Shown one piece after another: positions 33,312 through 43,100 of a stretch of 64,000 bases of DNA. This DNA is from Terriglobia bacterium (lineage in GTDB: Bacteria; Acidobacteriota; Terriglobia; Acidiferrales; UBA7541). Every line of letters begins with the position of its first letter. The stretch's first letter is position 1. Position numbers and translations under genes: made by a program. The DNA lies in NCBI GenBank assembly GCA_020073485.1, contig JAIQFB010000005.1, positions 1 through 64,000 on the forward strand, written 5' to 3'. Under the pieces are notes generated by a model. That model worked only from the letters and a program-made list of their open reading frames with translations, did no database searches and was not told the DNA's origin.

Positions 33312-35054
33312 TTGAAAACACCGACTTATGCAATTCTCGCTGCATTCATCTCCATGAATGCGATGGCCGCGGGCAAACCTGCCCGGCATCCCGCGCCTGC
33401 GGCGCCCGCGCCCCAAGCGGCGCAGGCAGCGCCTTCGCCCGCCCTGGTCACCATGGGCCAGGAACTCGACCGCGAGATGGCGGTATTGTCGAAGGCCTCC
33501 CCGGCGGCGTACTTCATCAATTACACGCTGACGTCCACGCAGCGCAGCGAGGTGATGGGTTCCAACGGCGCCCTGCTTTCAAGCAATGACAGCCTTTCGC
33601 GGTGGCTCGAAACGCAAGTCCGCGTGGGCAGCTACGATCTGGACGACACGCACAAGGTGGGAAACTCCCGCCCGGCCGACGGCAGCTATGGCACGGCTGT
33701 GCCGCTGGACAACGCCCCTGAAGTGTTTCGACGCGCCATGTGGCGCGAAACAGACAAGCAGTACCGCGCCGCCGCCGAAGGCCTGATCAAGATCAATACC
33801 AGCAAGGAAGTGCAGGCGCAGACGGCCGAGGAGCACGCTCCCGATTTTTCCCGCGAGCAGCCGCACGTTTCGTACGGCCCGGAGGTTTCCATTCACGTGG
33901 ACCGCAAGCCCTGGGAACAAAAAGTCCGGCTGTACACGGCGGCGTTCCGGCAGTCGCCGCAGATCCTGAATTCGATCGTGACGTTCAGCGCGCTGGCCAA
34001 CAACCAATACCAGGTCAACACCGAAGGCACGCGCCTGCAGTTCGGCCTGGTTCACTACCGGCTGGAACTCTTCATTCAGGGCAAGGCCCCGGACGGCATG
34101 GACATCAACCGGTACTATAATTTTGACTGGAATAATCCAGCGGACGCGCCGGACGACAAGACCGTGCTCGCGCAGGGACTCGTGCTGCGCAAGGAACTGG
34201 AAGCGCTGGTGGCCGCGCCGCTGGTTGAGCCCTACGCGGGTCCCGCTCTTCTCACCGGACGCGCCACCGCCGTCTTCTTCCACGAAGTTTTCGGTCACCG
34301 CGCCGAGGGATTCCGCCAGAAGGACATCAACGAAGGCCAGACCTTTGCCCGCAAAGTGGGCGAACAGATTTTGCCGAAATTCCTTTCCATCTACGACGAC
34401 CCTACCGAGAAGGCGCTGGGCAAGGACATGCTGCTGGGCTTTTATCCCTTTGACGATGAAGGTACTCCCGCCCAGCGCGTCACGCTTGTGGAAAACGGGG
34501 TCCTGCGGAATTTTGAAATGTCGCGCCAGCCGCTCACCGGCTTTCCGAATTCAAACGGGCACGGACGGCGCCAGATCGGGGCCCAGCCGGTTTCCCGGCA
34601 AGGAAATCTGATCGTTCAGAGCAGCCAGACCGTGACCAACGCGGAGTTGCGCAAGATGCTGATCGCGGAAATCAAGCGCCAGGGAAAATCCTTCGGCCTG
34701 CTGATTGACGATATCGCCGGAGGATTCACGTTCACCGGCCGCGGCCAGCCGCAGGCGTTCCAGGTGCAGCCTCTGGTCGTTTATCGAGTGTTCGCGGATG
34801 GGCGCCCCGACGAACTGGTTCGCGGCGTGGATATCGTGGGCACGCCACTGGTTTCTCTCACGAAAATCGTGGCCACCGGCGACACCACGGAAATTTTTAA
34901 CGGATATTGCGGCGCGGAATCGGGATCCGTACCGGTCGCCGCGGCTGCTCCGGCCATTCTGATTTCCGAGATGGAAGTGCAGAAGAAGGAAAGCTCGACC
35001 GACAAGCCGCCGATCTTGCCTCCGCCCGCTCACGATCCGATGGGGGCAAAATAA
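33312..35054 (+). CDS. Exported TldD-like metalloprotease
   Basis: A protein of about 580 residues of the TldD/PmbA family. The catalytic motif HEVFGH is intact at His324-His328, followed by FYPFDDEGTPAQRVTLVENGVLRNFEMSR, the family's TldD-type block. I propose a TTG start at 33312: it follows GGGAG and opens a signal peptide (KTPTYAILAAFISMNAMAAG). The frame also runs further upstream without signal features. E. coli TldD is cytoplasmic and works with TldE on unfolded peptides and microcin precursors; export is the odd point here. The stop overlaps the next start (TAATG). Confidence 0.85.
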   Translation: MKTPTYAILAAFISMNAMAAGKPARHPAPAAPAPQAAQAAPSPALVTMGQELDREMAVLSKASPAAYFINYTLTSTQRSEVMGSNGALLSSNDSLSRWLETQVRVGSYDLDDTHKVGNSRPADGSYGTAVPLDNAPEVFRRAMWRETDKQYRAAAEGLIKINTSKEVQAQTAEEHAPDFSREQPHVSYGPEVSIHVDRKPWEQKVRLYTAAFRQSPQILNSIVTFSALANNQYQVNTEGTRLQFGLVHYRLELFIQGKAPDGMDINRYYNFDWNNPADAPDDKTVLAQGLVLRKELEALVAAPLVEPYAGPALLTGRATAVFFHEVFGHRAEGFRQKDINEGQTFARKVGEQILPKFLSIYDDPTEKALGKDMLLGFYPFDDEGTPAQRVTLVENGVLRNFEMSRQPLTGFPNSNGHGRRQIGAQPVSRQGNLIVQSSQTVTNAELRKMLIAEIKRQGKSFGLLIDDIAGGFTFTGRGQPQAFQVQPLVVYRVFADGRPDELVRGVDIVGTPLVSLTKIVATGDTTEIFNGYCGAESGSVPVAAAAPAILISEMEVQKKESSTDKPPILPPPAHDPMGAK

Positions 35055-36955
35055 TGAATCGCATAGGGAGCAGATCGATGAATCATTCTGGTTTCAAGGC
35101 GATTCTGACGGCCGCGGCAACCGCCCTCTTCCTGTTTTCCGCGGGCGCGGTGAGCGCGGCTCCGCCCAGGCATCCGGTCGCAACGCTGGCCCAGCCGCAG
35201 CAGACCGCAGCGGCGGATAGCGATAAGACGCTCTCGGCCATGCAGGATGAACTCAACCGCTCCAGCGCGCGCCTCGAACTGAAAATACCGGACAAGGACG
35301 TTCCCGCGCGCCCGTATTTCATCCAGTACCGTGTTCTCGACGTGGAAGTGCGCACGATCGTCGCCGAGTTCGGCGCGCTGGTTTCCTCGACAACGGGCAA
35401 AAACCGCGTCATGAGCGTCGATGTCCGCGTCGGAAACTACAATCTCGACAGCTCGAATTTCATTACCGACGAAGGCTTCAGCGGTTTCCTGGGATCGACC
35501 GGCACGGTGGGAATCGACCGCGACTACAATTCGCTGCGCCAGGACCTTTGGCTGGCCACCGACCAGGCATTCAAGGCCGCCGTCGAAAATATTTCCAAGA
35601 AACAGGCGTTCATGTCGCGCCTGGCCAAGGCGCCCAGCATTCCCGATTTTTCCGCGGCAACGCCGGTGGTCAACGTCGAGCCCCTGCGCGATCCGGATTG
35701 GACCACGCGTAACTGGGAGCAAGAGGCTCGCGACGTTTCCGCCGCGCTGCGCGCATTTCCGCAACTTCACGATTCGCGCGTCACCTATCACCTGATCTAT
35801 ACCACCAGCTACCTGCTCAACACCGAGGGCAGCAAGATTCGCGCGAACCACAGCCTTGCGGCCGTCGAAGCGAGCTTGGAAACCGAATCCGACGACGGCA
35901 TGTTCCTGCACAATTTCCTGTCCGTGTACCGGCACCGCCCGGACCAATTGCCGCCCGCGGATTCGATTCGCAATGACCTGCAAAAAGCGGGCGAGCAGTT
36001 GATCACGCTGCGCGTTTCCCCGCCGGCCGCCGATTACGATGGGCCCGTGCTGTTCGAGCCCCCCGCAGCGGGTTCCCTGCTGGCGCAGATGCTGGGGCCG
36101 TCACTCTCCGGAGCGCGTGGTCCGCTGGCCATGCAGTCGGCGTTTGATCAGTTGATGGACCGGCTGGGCGGGCACAGCGAATGGACCGGAAAGCTGGGCT
36201 CGCGTGTTTTGGGCGGCACGGTTTCGCTGGTCGACGATCCCACCGCGAAACAATTTGCGGGGCAAGACCTGCTCGGAAATTATGATGTGGACGAAGAAGG
36301 CGTCACGGCGCAGCGCGTGCAGCTGGTCGAGAACGGCCTGCTGCTCAATTTTCTGATGTCGCGCCGTCCCGGCCCCGATCTGGACCACACCAATGGGCAC
36401 GGCCGGGCCGCGTTTCTCGGCGATCCGCGCCCCATGATCAGCAATCTGTTTTTCACGTCCTCGGCCGGAATTTCTCCCGCCGAGCTGAAGAAAAAATTCC
36501 TGGATGCCTGCAAGCAGAACGGGAACAAATGGTGCCTGATCGTGCGCGAGATGGACAATCCCGTCCTGGGCGTGACCGAGCAGGAAGACCTCTCCGACCT
36601 GGTGATGGGCGCGGCCTCGGGCGCGGCCACCGGCGACCGCCTCCCCTTGCTCGTTTACCGCGTGAACGTCGATGACGGCTCGGAATCCCTGATCCGCGGC
36701 GCGCATCTCGCCGGGCTCACGGTGCGCGCGATGCGCAACGTTTCCAGCTTCGGCAACGATTCCACCGCGTTTAATTTCATGCAAAGCCAGCAGGCCGGAT
36801 TTTCCGGCACCGCGCTCGCCGCATTCGGCGCCGCCGATTCCGGCGTGCCCGCAACCGTGATCGCTCCCTCACTGCTGTTTGACGATGTGGAAGTGCATGG
36901 CGCGCGCGGCGAGCCGGAACGCCTGCCACTGGTTCCGCCGCCGCCGATGAATTGA
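35054..36955 (+). CDS. Exported TldE/PmbA-like partner lacking the HExxxH motif
   Basis: A 633-residue second member of the TldD/PmbA family, starting on the stop codon of the first (TAATG overlap), so translational coupling is expected. A signal peptide (about 12-38, ending AVSAAPP) is visible. The fold blocks are present (GNYDVDEEGVTAQRVQLVENGLLLNFLMSRR, FLGDPRPMISNLFF), but the position of HEVFGH reads LAQMLGPSLSGARG, with no His-Glu pair. TldE of the TldD/TldE complex likewise lacks the motif, so this looks like the non-catalytic half of an exported heterodimer. Confidence 0.82.
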   Translation: MNRIGSRSMNHSGFKAILTAAATALFLFSAGAVSAAPPRHPVATLAQPQQTAAADSDKTLSAMQDELNRSSARLELKIPDKDVPARPYFIQYRVLDVEVRTIVAEFGALVSSTTGKNRVMSVDVRVGNYNLDSSNFITDEGFSGFLGSTGTVGIDRDYNSLRQDLWLATDQAFKAAVENISKKQAFMSRLAKAPSIPDFSAATPVVNVEPLRDPDWTTRNWEQEARDVSAALRAFPQLHDSRVTYHLIYTTSYLLNTEGSKIRANHSLAAVEASLETESDDGMFLHNFLSVYRHRPDQLPPADSIRNDLQKAGEQLITLRVSPPAADYDGPVLFEPPAAGSLLAQMLGPSLSGARGPLAMQSAFDQLMDRLGGHSEWTGKLGSRVLGGTVSLVDDPTAKQFAGQDLLGNYDVDEEGVTAQRVQLVENGLLLNFLMSRRPGPDLDHTNGHGRAAFLGDPRPMISNLFFTSSAGISPAELKKKFLDACKQNGNKWCLIVREMDNPVLGVTEQEDLSDLVMGAASGAATGDRLPLLVYRVNVDDGSESLIRGAHLAGLTVRAMRNVSSFGNDSTAFNFMQSQQAGFSGTALAAFGAADSGVPATVIAPSLLFDDVEVHGARGEPERLPLVPPPPMN

Positions 36956-37179
36956 TTTAAGGCGAGTGAGCGGTGATTTGTGACCCGTGATTCGTGCAGG
37001 CGCCTTGACCGGGGCTTGAATGTCCGAGCGAGAGCTCGGACCTCTGTCAGACCACCAAAGGGCGGAAACCTCCAAGTTAAGTCGGCCGAAATATCTACTT
37101 TCGGGGCGTTCCGTTCGCTCCCATCGTATAATCCCCTCGAGGCTTCCCCATCACACGCTCCCCCACTTCGGTCAAGCAG

Positions 37180-38583
37180 ATGGCGGCGCTTGGGTCGATC
37201 GGCTCGGCGTTGATTCTTGTGGGGCTCAAGGTGTTTCTCGCATTGGCGACGGGCAGCCTGGGCGTGCTATCGGAGGCGCTGCATTCGGGGCTGGATCTGA
37301 TTGCCGCGATTCTGACGTGGCTCTCGGTGCGCGTTTCCGACCGGCCGGCGGATTCCGTGCATACCTACGGACACGGTAAATTCGAGAATTTTTCGGCGTT
37401 CGTGGAAACCGGGTTGCTGCTGTCCACTTCGGTGTACATCATTGTCGAGGCGTTTGTGCGGCTGCTGTTCAAGGAAGTGCACCTGCAGCCCAGCGCGCTG
37501 GCCATCGTGATTCTGGGCGTGGCCATGGGCATTGATTTGATCCGATCGCGGGCGCTCGCGCGAGTGGCGCGGGAATTTCCCAGCGACGCGCTGGAGGCCG
37601 ACGCGTTGCATTTCTCGACCGACGTCTGGAGCACGTTTGTCGTGATCCTGGGCATGGCCGCGGTGTGGATCGGGCAGTACACGGGAATCGCGTGGCTGCG
37701 CAATGCCGATCCCATTGCCGCGCTGGTCGTGGCGGCCATCGTGATCTGGGTGGGCTCGCAGTTGGGAAAGCGCACGCTGGATGCTCTGCTGGACTCCGCG
37801 CCGGCCGGCTTGCAGAAGCAGGTTGCGGACGCGGTCGAAGGGCTCGACGGGGTGCTCTCCACCGAACGCGTTCGCGTGCGGCGTGCGGGTAATCAGCACT
37901 TTGTGGACGTCACGATCAGCGTGCCGCGCTCGGCCAGTTTCGAGCAGGTGCATGCCATCTCCGACGCGGTCGAACAGCGCGTCGCCGAAATCGTTCCCGC
38001 GGACGTCATGGTGCACATGGAACCCCGGGCCGCCGAAGGCGAGCATTTATTCGACGCCGTTCGCGCCATCGCCGCGCGGCGGGGACTTGCCGTCCACGAA
38101 ATATCCGCGGACCAGCTCGACGGGCGGTTGTTTGTCGAACTGCATCTGGAAGTGCCGGAACACTTGAGCTTGCGGGAGGCGCATCGCCGGGCTACGGAAC
38201 TCGAAGAAGAGATTCGCAAGCTTCCCGGCGTGGCCGCTTCCTCCCAGCGCATCGATCCCGTGGTGAATATTCACATCGAGCCGCTCGGAACGCACATTGC
38301 GTCAGTCGACGGACAGCGCGGAGAGATGACCGGACTCGGCCGTGCGATCGAAGATTACATCAACACATTGCCGAAGGAATATCATGAGCTTGTGGATTGC
38401 CATGACGTCCATGTGCGCCAGGTGGAGCAGAAGATTCTGGCGTCGTGCCACTGCGCCATGGACGGAAGTCTCCCGATCACGCTGATCCATGACGTCACCG
38501 GAGCTCTGGAAGACCGCGTGAAAGAACATTTTCCGCAAGTCGCGCGCGTCACCATTCATCCCGAGCCGGTGGAAGAGCGGTAA
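37180..38583 (+). CDS. Cation diffusion facilitator with three C-terminal ZT-dimer-like repeats
   Basis: A 467-residue inner-membrane metal/proton antiporter. Six helices lie between about 5 and 195. Metal-site residues are Glu32-x-x-His35-x-x-x-Asp39 (SEALHSGLD, with Glu in place of the usual Asp) and Asp141/His144/Asp148 (DALHFSTD). Unusually, the cytoplasmic part has three tandem alpha/beta segments resembling the ZT-dimer domain (about 206-284, 287-369 and 385-463) instead of one. The last carries CHDVHV and CHCAMDG, possibly extra metal ligands. There is no clear ribosome site before the ATG, so a start a little upstream is possible. Zn, Fe, Co or Mn are all conceivable substrates. Confidence 0.88.
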   Translation: MAALGSIGSALILVGLKVFLALATGSLGVLSEALHSGLDLIAAILTWLSVRVSDRPADSVHTYGHGKFENFSAFVETGLLLSTSVYIIVEAFVRLLFKEVHLQPSALAIVILGVAMGIDLIRSRALARVAREFPSDALEADALHFSTDVWSTFVVILGMAAVWIGQYTGIAWLRNADPIAALVVAAIVIWVGSQLGKRTLDALLDSAPAGLQKQVADAVEGLDGVLSTERVRVRRAGNQHFVDVTISVPRSASFEQVHAISDAVEQRVAEIVPADVMVHMEPRAAEGEHLFDAVRAIAARRGLAVHEISADQLDGRLFVELHLEVPEHLSLREAHRRATELEEEIRKLPGVAASSQRIDPVVNIHIEPLGTHIASVDGQRGEMTGLGRAIEDYINTLPKEYHELVDCHDVHVRQVEQKILASCHCAMDGSLPITLIHDVTGALEDRVKEHFPQVARVTIHPEPVEER

Positions 38584-38589
38584 AGTAAC

Positions 38590-40146
38590 TCAGTTTCCCG
38601 GTGAATTGAAAGTTCCCTGAGATTTGCGCCGCTTTCGTCCGGCAAACAGCAACGCAATCATCGCGAGAACAGCTGGATAGCAAGAGATGACGTAGCGAGG
38701 CTCGGGCGCTTCGACCGTGGTGAGAAACGCCGTGCGCACGAACACGTAAGCGGCCAGCAGGGCGATGCCCCAGAGATTCCATGCGTCCTGCAGGTTTGCG
38801 CCGTGGCCGGGGCGCCCCGCGCGCCGGGCCAAGCGGATTCCGGCAATAGCCAAAGCAATATACAGATAGCCCAGAGCGGCAAATGCGGCGACTGTGAGGA
38901 CATTTGCGTGGGAGTCCTGCCACTGGTCGCGCAGGGGAAACATGTTCCCGTCGATGGGCAGCAGTTCCACACGTGGCGTGAACCAGAGGGTGAGCACGCG
39001 CTGGAAGGGTACGCGAACATAGGTGCGCAGGGGATGCCGCCGGGTTCTTTCTTTCGCGATTTGGGCGAATTCTCGGTCCACTTCGGGAGAAATATCCAGG
39101 CCAAGATCCCGGTTGTATTGATCGAACAGCGCCGCCACGCGCGTTTTTTCCTGGGGCGAATCAAATGCCGCGGGCGGGGTATCGTCTATGTTCATCGGCT
39201 CTTCACCGATGGCCCAGACGGAAGAAAACGTGTCGCGGTAGCGCTCCAGCCACGTTCCGGTCCAAGCGTAATAGCCGACGGGCGCATATTCGCCGGGCAG
39301 CGTGGTGTACCGGGGAGAGATGAATTGCACTTCGTGCAGCGTCACGAAATTTCGCACGGCCCATGGCACAAGAGGCAGCAGAAACGCCCCGGCCATGGCC
39401 ACGCCCTGCAATAGGAGCTTGCGGAAGCCAAGAACCCCGCGCCATCGCGCTGCGTAAATCAGCCCCGCTGTAGCCAGGAGCAGCGGCATTTCCGGCCGCA
39501 CCAGCGTGGCCAGGCCCGTGAGGAAAGCACCGAGCAAGGTACGCTGGAATGACGTGAGGCGGCGGGAGCCGATTGGGAGGACCGACTCCGCAGGCATCCG
39601 TTTCAATCCCAAAACAAAACAGACCAGGGCGGCCGTGGTCAAGAACGTGACCAGAACTTCCGTCAGAATCACGGCGGAGTAGTTGGCTATGAACGGACAA
39701 GTGGCAGCCAGCCATAAGCCTGCCAGCCAGACCCGGCGACGAGCCGCAGCCGGAGCTAACGCAGCGGCCAGTGCCGCCGTCAAAAAACAGGTGACCAGAT
39801 CGAGCAAAGCCTGAGACAACGAAATGGCCACCTTGGCGCGTCTAAAGAGTATAGTCACACCAGCGAGGAAAGCCGGATAGCCCGGCATTCGGAGGTCTGT
39901 CGGAGTCAGTTGGCCGTTCAACCATAAACCGTATACATGATGATCAACCAGGCTGCGGCTGAGTTGAAAGTACAAATCGCTATCGCCGGCCGAAGCGGGA
40001 AACCGGAATACGAAAAGAAGCCGCAAGGCCAGCCCTGCCATTGCGGCCAGGAACACCTGTGCGGAAAGCACGGTGACGCTGCCAGCTGGCGCGGTTATGA
40101 TCGGGTTTTCCGGGCCGCGCTGTTGCGCGATTGGTCGTTCGGTCAT
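38590..40146 (-). CDS. Glycosyltransferase family 39-like membrane protein
   Basis: A 518-residue multi-spanning protein resembling the ArnT/PMT (GT39, GT-C fold) group. The first extracytoplasmic loop carries the acidic pair typical of GT-C enzymes (SAGDSDLYFQLSRSL), followed by RMPGYPAFLAGV, about ten further hydrophobic helices (e.g. LAGLWLAATCPFIANYSAVILTEVLVTFL) and a C-terminal helix ending in basic residues. It should transfer a sugar from a polyprenyl phosphate donor to a lipid, glycan or protein acceptor outside the membrane. It is divergent from the trifunctional polysaccharide gene, only 39 bp apart. Confidence 0.82.
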   Translation of the reverse strand: MTERPIAQQRGPENPIITAPAGSVTVLSAQVFLAAMAGLALRLLFVFRFPASAGDSDLYFQLSRSLVDHHVYGLWLNGQLTPTDLRMPGYPAFLAGVTILFRRAKVAISLSQALLDLVTCFLTAALAAALAPAAARRRVWLAGLWLAATCPFIANYSAVILTEVLVTFLTTAALVCFVLGLKRMPAESVLPIGSRRLTSFQRTLLGAFLTGLATLVRPEMPLLLATAGLIYAARWRGVLGFRKLLLQGVAMAGAFLLPLVPWAVRNFVTLHEVQFISPRYTTLPGEYAPVGYYAWTGTWLERYRDTFSSVWAIGEEPMNIDDTPPAAFDSPQEKTRVAALFDQYNRDLGLDISPEVDREFAQIAKERTRRHPLRTYVRVPFQRVLTLWFTPRVELLPIDGNMFPLRDQWQDSHANVLTVAAFAALGYLYIALAIAGIRLARRAGRPGHGANLQDAWNLWGIALLAAYVFVRTAFLTTVEAPEPRYVISCYPAVLAMIALLFAGRKRRKSQGTFNSPGN

Positions 40147-40174
40147 TGACGGCTTTCCGCCGTACAGCTAGTTT
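40146..40174 (+). promoter_or_regulatory. Candidate promoter overlapping the divergent start codon
   Basis: TTGACG (40146-40151), 17 bp and TAGTTT (40169-40174), all inside the 39-bp gap between divergent genes. The predicted start near 40181 gives a leader of only about 5 nt before the ATG at 40186. Confidence 0.35.
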
Positions 40175-40185
40175 GAGTTCGTATC

Positions 40186-43100
40186 ATGAAGCCACGAAAG
40201 CCCATATTCTACGATGAACAGAGGCGCCGGTGGCGGCGCACCAGCCGGGTGCTGGAAATCTGCGGCGCAGTATTCACGCTGCTGGCCATTACATTTTTTA
40301 TCAGCGTGCTGGTGAGTCCGCGTTTGCCCGTGCCGCTGCTTCCCACGAACCGTTCGGCGCTGCATCCGGTAAGCGAAAAAGTCCGGCCGCGCATCACGCT
40401 GAAACGAACTGGGCGGCAACGCCGCGTGGAACTTCTGGGCCAGATGCCCCCCACCTACGATCCCCTGCGCGCCGCATTCTACGTGGGCTGGGACCCCACC
40501 TCGCTGGCCGCGCTGCAGCAGCATTTCCGCGACATCGACTTGCTGGTTCCCGAGCGGCTGCATTCCATTACGCCCAGCGGACGCCTGGATGTGGAGGCCG
40601 ATCCCAAGCTGGCCGCCTGGCTGCAGAGCCTGCAGCAGCAAAACCCTCCGATCAAAATTCCCACCATGCCGTTGCTGAATAATTCCGACGGCACCAACTG
40701 GCTCACCGACGAGATGGCGGTCATGTTGAAGGACAGCGCCGCGCGCCAACACCTTTCCGACCAGGCCGTGCAATACATCACGCAAAACCATTACGCCGGG
40801 CTGGTGGTTGATTTTGAAGAAATTCCCGAAAAAAGCCAGAAGGATTTCACGCGATTTGTCGGCGAGCTTGCAGGCGCATTGCACGGCGCAAACCTGAAGC
40901 TGATGGTTTGCCTGCCTGCGGCCGATTGGGCCTACGACTACGCCGATATTGGCAAGTCCGCGGATGCCGTGATCCTGATGAACTACGACCAGCATTGGCG
41001 GACCTCGGCGGCGGGCCCCATCGCCGCGCAGGACTGGTTCGTGAAGAACATTCAGGCCATCACCAAACTGGTGCCGCCACAGAAACTGGTGATGGGCATC
41101 GCCAATTACGCCTATGACTGGCCGTCGAGTGCCGGGAAGAAACTCCACGAACAGGCGCGCGTCGAGAGTTTCCAGGAGTCGATCGTCACGGCCACGGAAT
41201 CGGAAGCGCAGGTGCAATTCGATTCGGACTCGCTCAATCCGTACTACGATTACTCGGACGAGCATAACGTGGTGCATCACGTGTGGATGCTGGACGGCGT
41301 GACGGCGTATAACGAATTGCGCGCCGCGGAGCGTTCCGGGGTGCAGGGAACCGCGCTATGGCGGCTGGGATCGGAAGACCCGTCGCTCTGGCCGATCTGG
41401 GACGTGACGCGCGCGAGCGACGCGGACCGCGCGAAACTCGAGGACATGCCGCCGGGATACGATTTGATCCTAGAGGGCGACGGAGACATCTGGAAATTCG
41501 CGGACACGCCGCAACATGGAAAGCGCACGATCCGATTCGATTCGGCGACCGACACGATCGTCGCGAACAATTACCAGGCGCTTCCCTCGTCCTATCGCAT
41601 TTTTCAGATGGGCGCGGCGCCGTACAAAATCGCGCTTAGTTTTGACGATGGTCCCGACCCGCAATTCACTCCGAAGATTCTGGATATTTTGAAAGAGAAA
41701 AAGGCGCCGGCGACATTCTTCGTGATCGGCAGCGGCGCCAACGACGCGCTGGGATTGATCCGCCGGGAGTATGACGAAGGGCACGAGATCGGCAATCACA
41801 CGTACACGCACCCGCGCTGGAACGAGATTTCGCGCACGCAGATCGACGTGGAACTCAACGTCACCGAGCGCCTGCTGAACAGCACGCTGGGCGTCAAATC
41901 GCTGTTGTTCCGCCCGCCGTACGGCATCGACCACCAGCCGGAAACCGCGGATGAAGTCGCGCAGTTGCCCATCGCGCAATCCATGGGCTATCTGATCGTC
42001 GGGGCGCGCATCGATCCACACGATTGGGGCGAGCCGGGCGGAGTTCCGCCGGCCGCGGCTTCGGTGATCGTGCAGCGCGTGCTCGAGCAGGCTCACTCCA
42101 ATGGCGGCAACATTGTGCTGTTGCATGACGGCGGCGGAGACCGCTCGCACACGGTAGAGGCCTTGCCGGAAATCATCGATGGATTGCGCGCAGCAGGATT
42201 TCAGATCGTTCCGGTCTCTGAGCTTGTGGGGCAGACGCGCGCGCAGCTGATGCCTCCGCTGTCGTTCCGCGAGCGCCTGGTGGCGCACGCCGACGGCCTG
42301 GTGTTTACGCTGTACGAGTGGTCGCGCCTGAGCGTGGCTTTTATTTTCGTGCTGGGAATCGGCCTGGTCAGCTGCCGGGCGATTATTATTGGGGTGCTGG
42401 CCATCATTGAGAAATTCCGCGCGGGGCCACCCGACCATCCCGATTTTCAGCCGCTGGTCAGCGTGCTGATTCCTGCTTACAACGAAGCGGACGTCATCGT
42501 CTACACGGTGAATTCCGCGCTGGAGTCCGACTATCCCAAGCTGGAAGTGATCGTTATCGATGACGGCTCGACCGACGGCACCGCCGAACTGCTCGATGAG
42601 CAATTCGGACGCAATCCTGCGGTGCGCGTGATTCACCAGCCGAATCAAGGAAAGCCCGCGGCGCTTTCGCACGCGCTGGCCGAAGCCTCCAGTGGCATCC
42701 TAGTCACAATCGACGCCGACACCGCCGTCGAACCCGACGCGGTGAGCAAGCTTGTGCGGCACTTCGTCAATCCGCGAGTTGGCGCGGTGGCCGGAAATGT
42801 AAAAGTCGGAAATCGGATCAGCTGGCTGACGCGCTGGCAGGCCCTCGAATATGTGACCAGCCAGAATCTGGAAAAGCGCGCCTTTGACCTGCTGAATTGC
42901 ATTCCCGTGGTTCCCGGCGCGCTCAGCGCCTGGCGCGCCGAAGCCATCAACGAAGCCGGAGGGTTCAGCGCGGAAACCGTTGCGGAAGATACGGACTTGA
43001 CCATCACCATACGCCGCGCGGGCTGGGACATCACCTACGACGAGGAAGCCATCGGCTGGACCGACGCCCCGGAAACCGCGTCCGCGCTGGTCAAGCAGCG

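Noticed and set aside
41470-42672. 400-codon minus-strand frame in the GH18-CE4-GT2 gene
   Set aside because: The plus strand carries active-site motifs through this stretch; the reverse frame has none.
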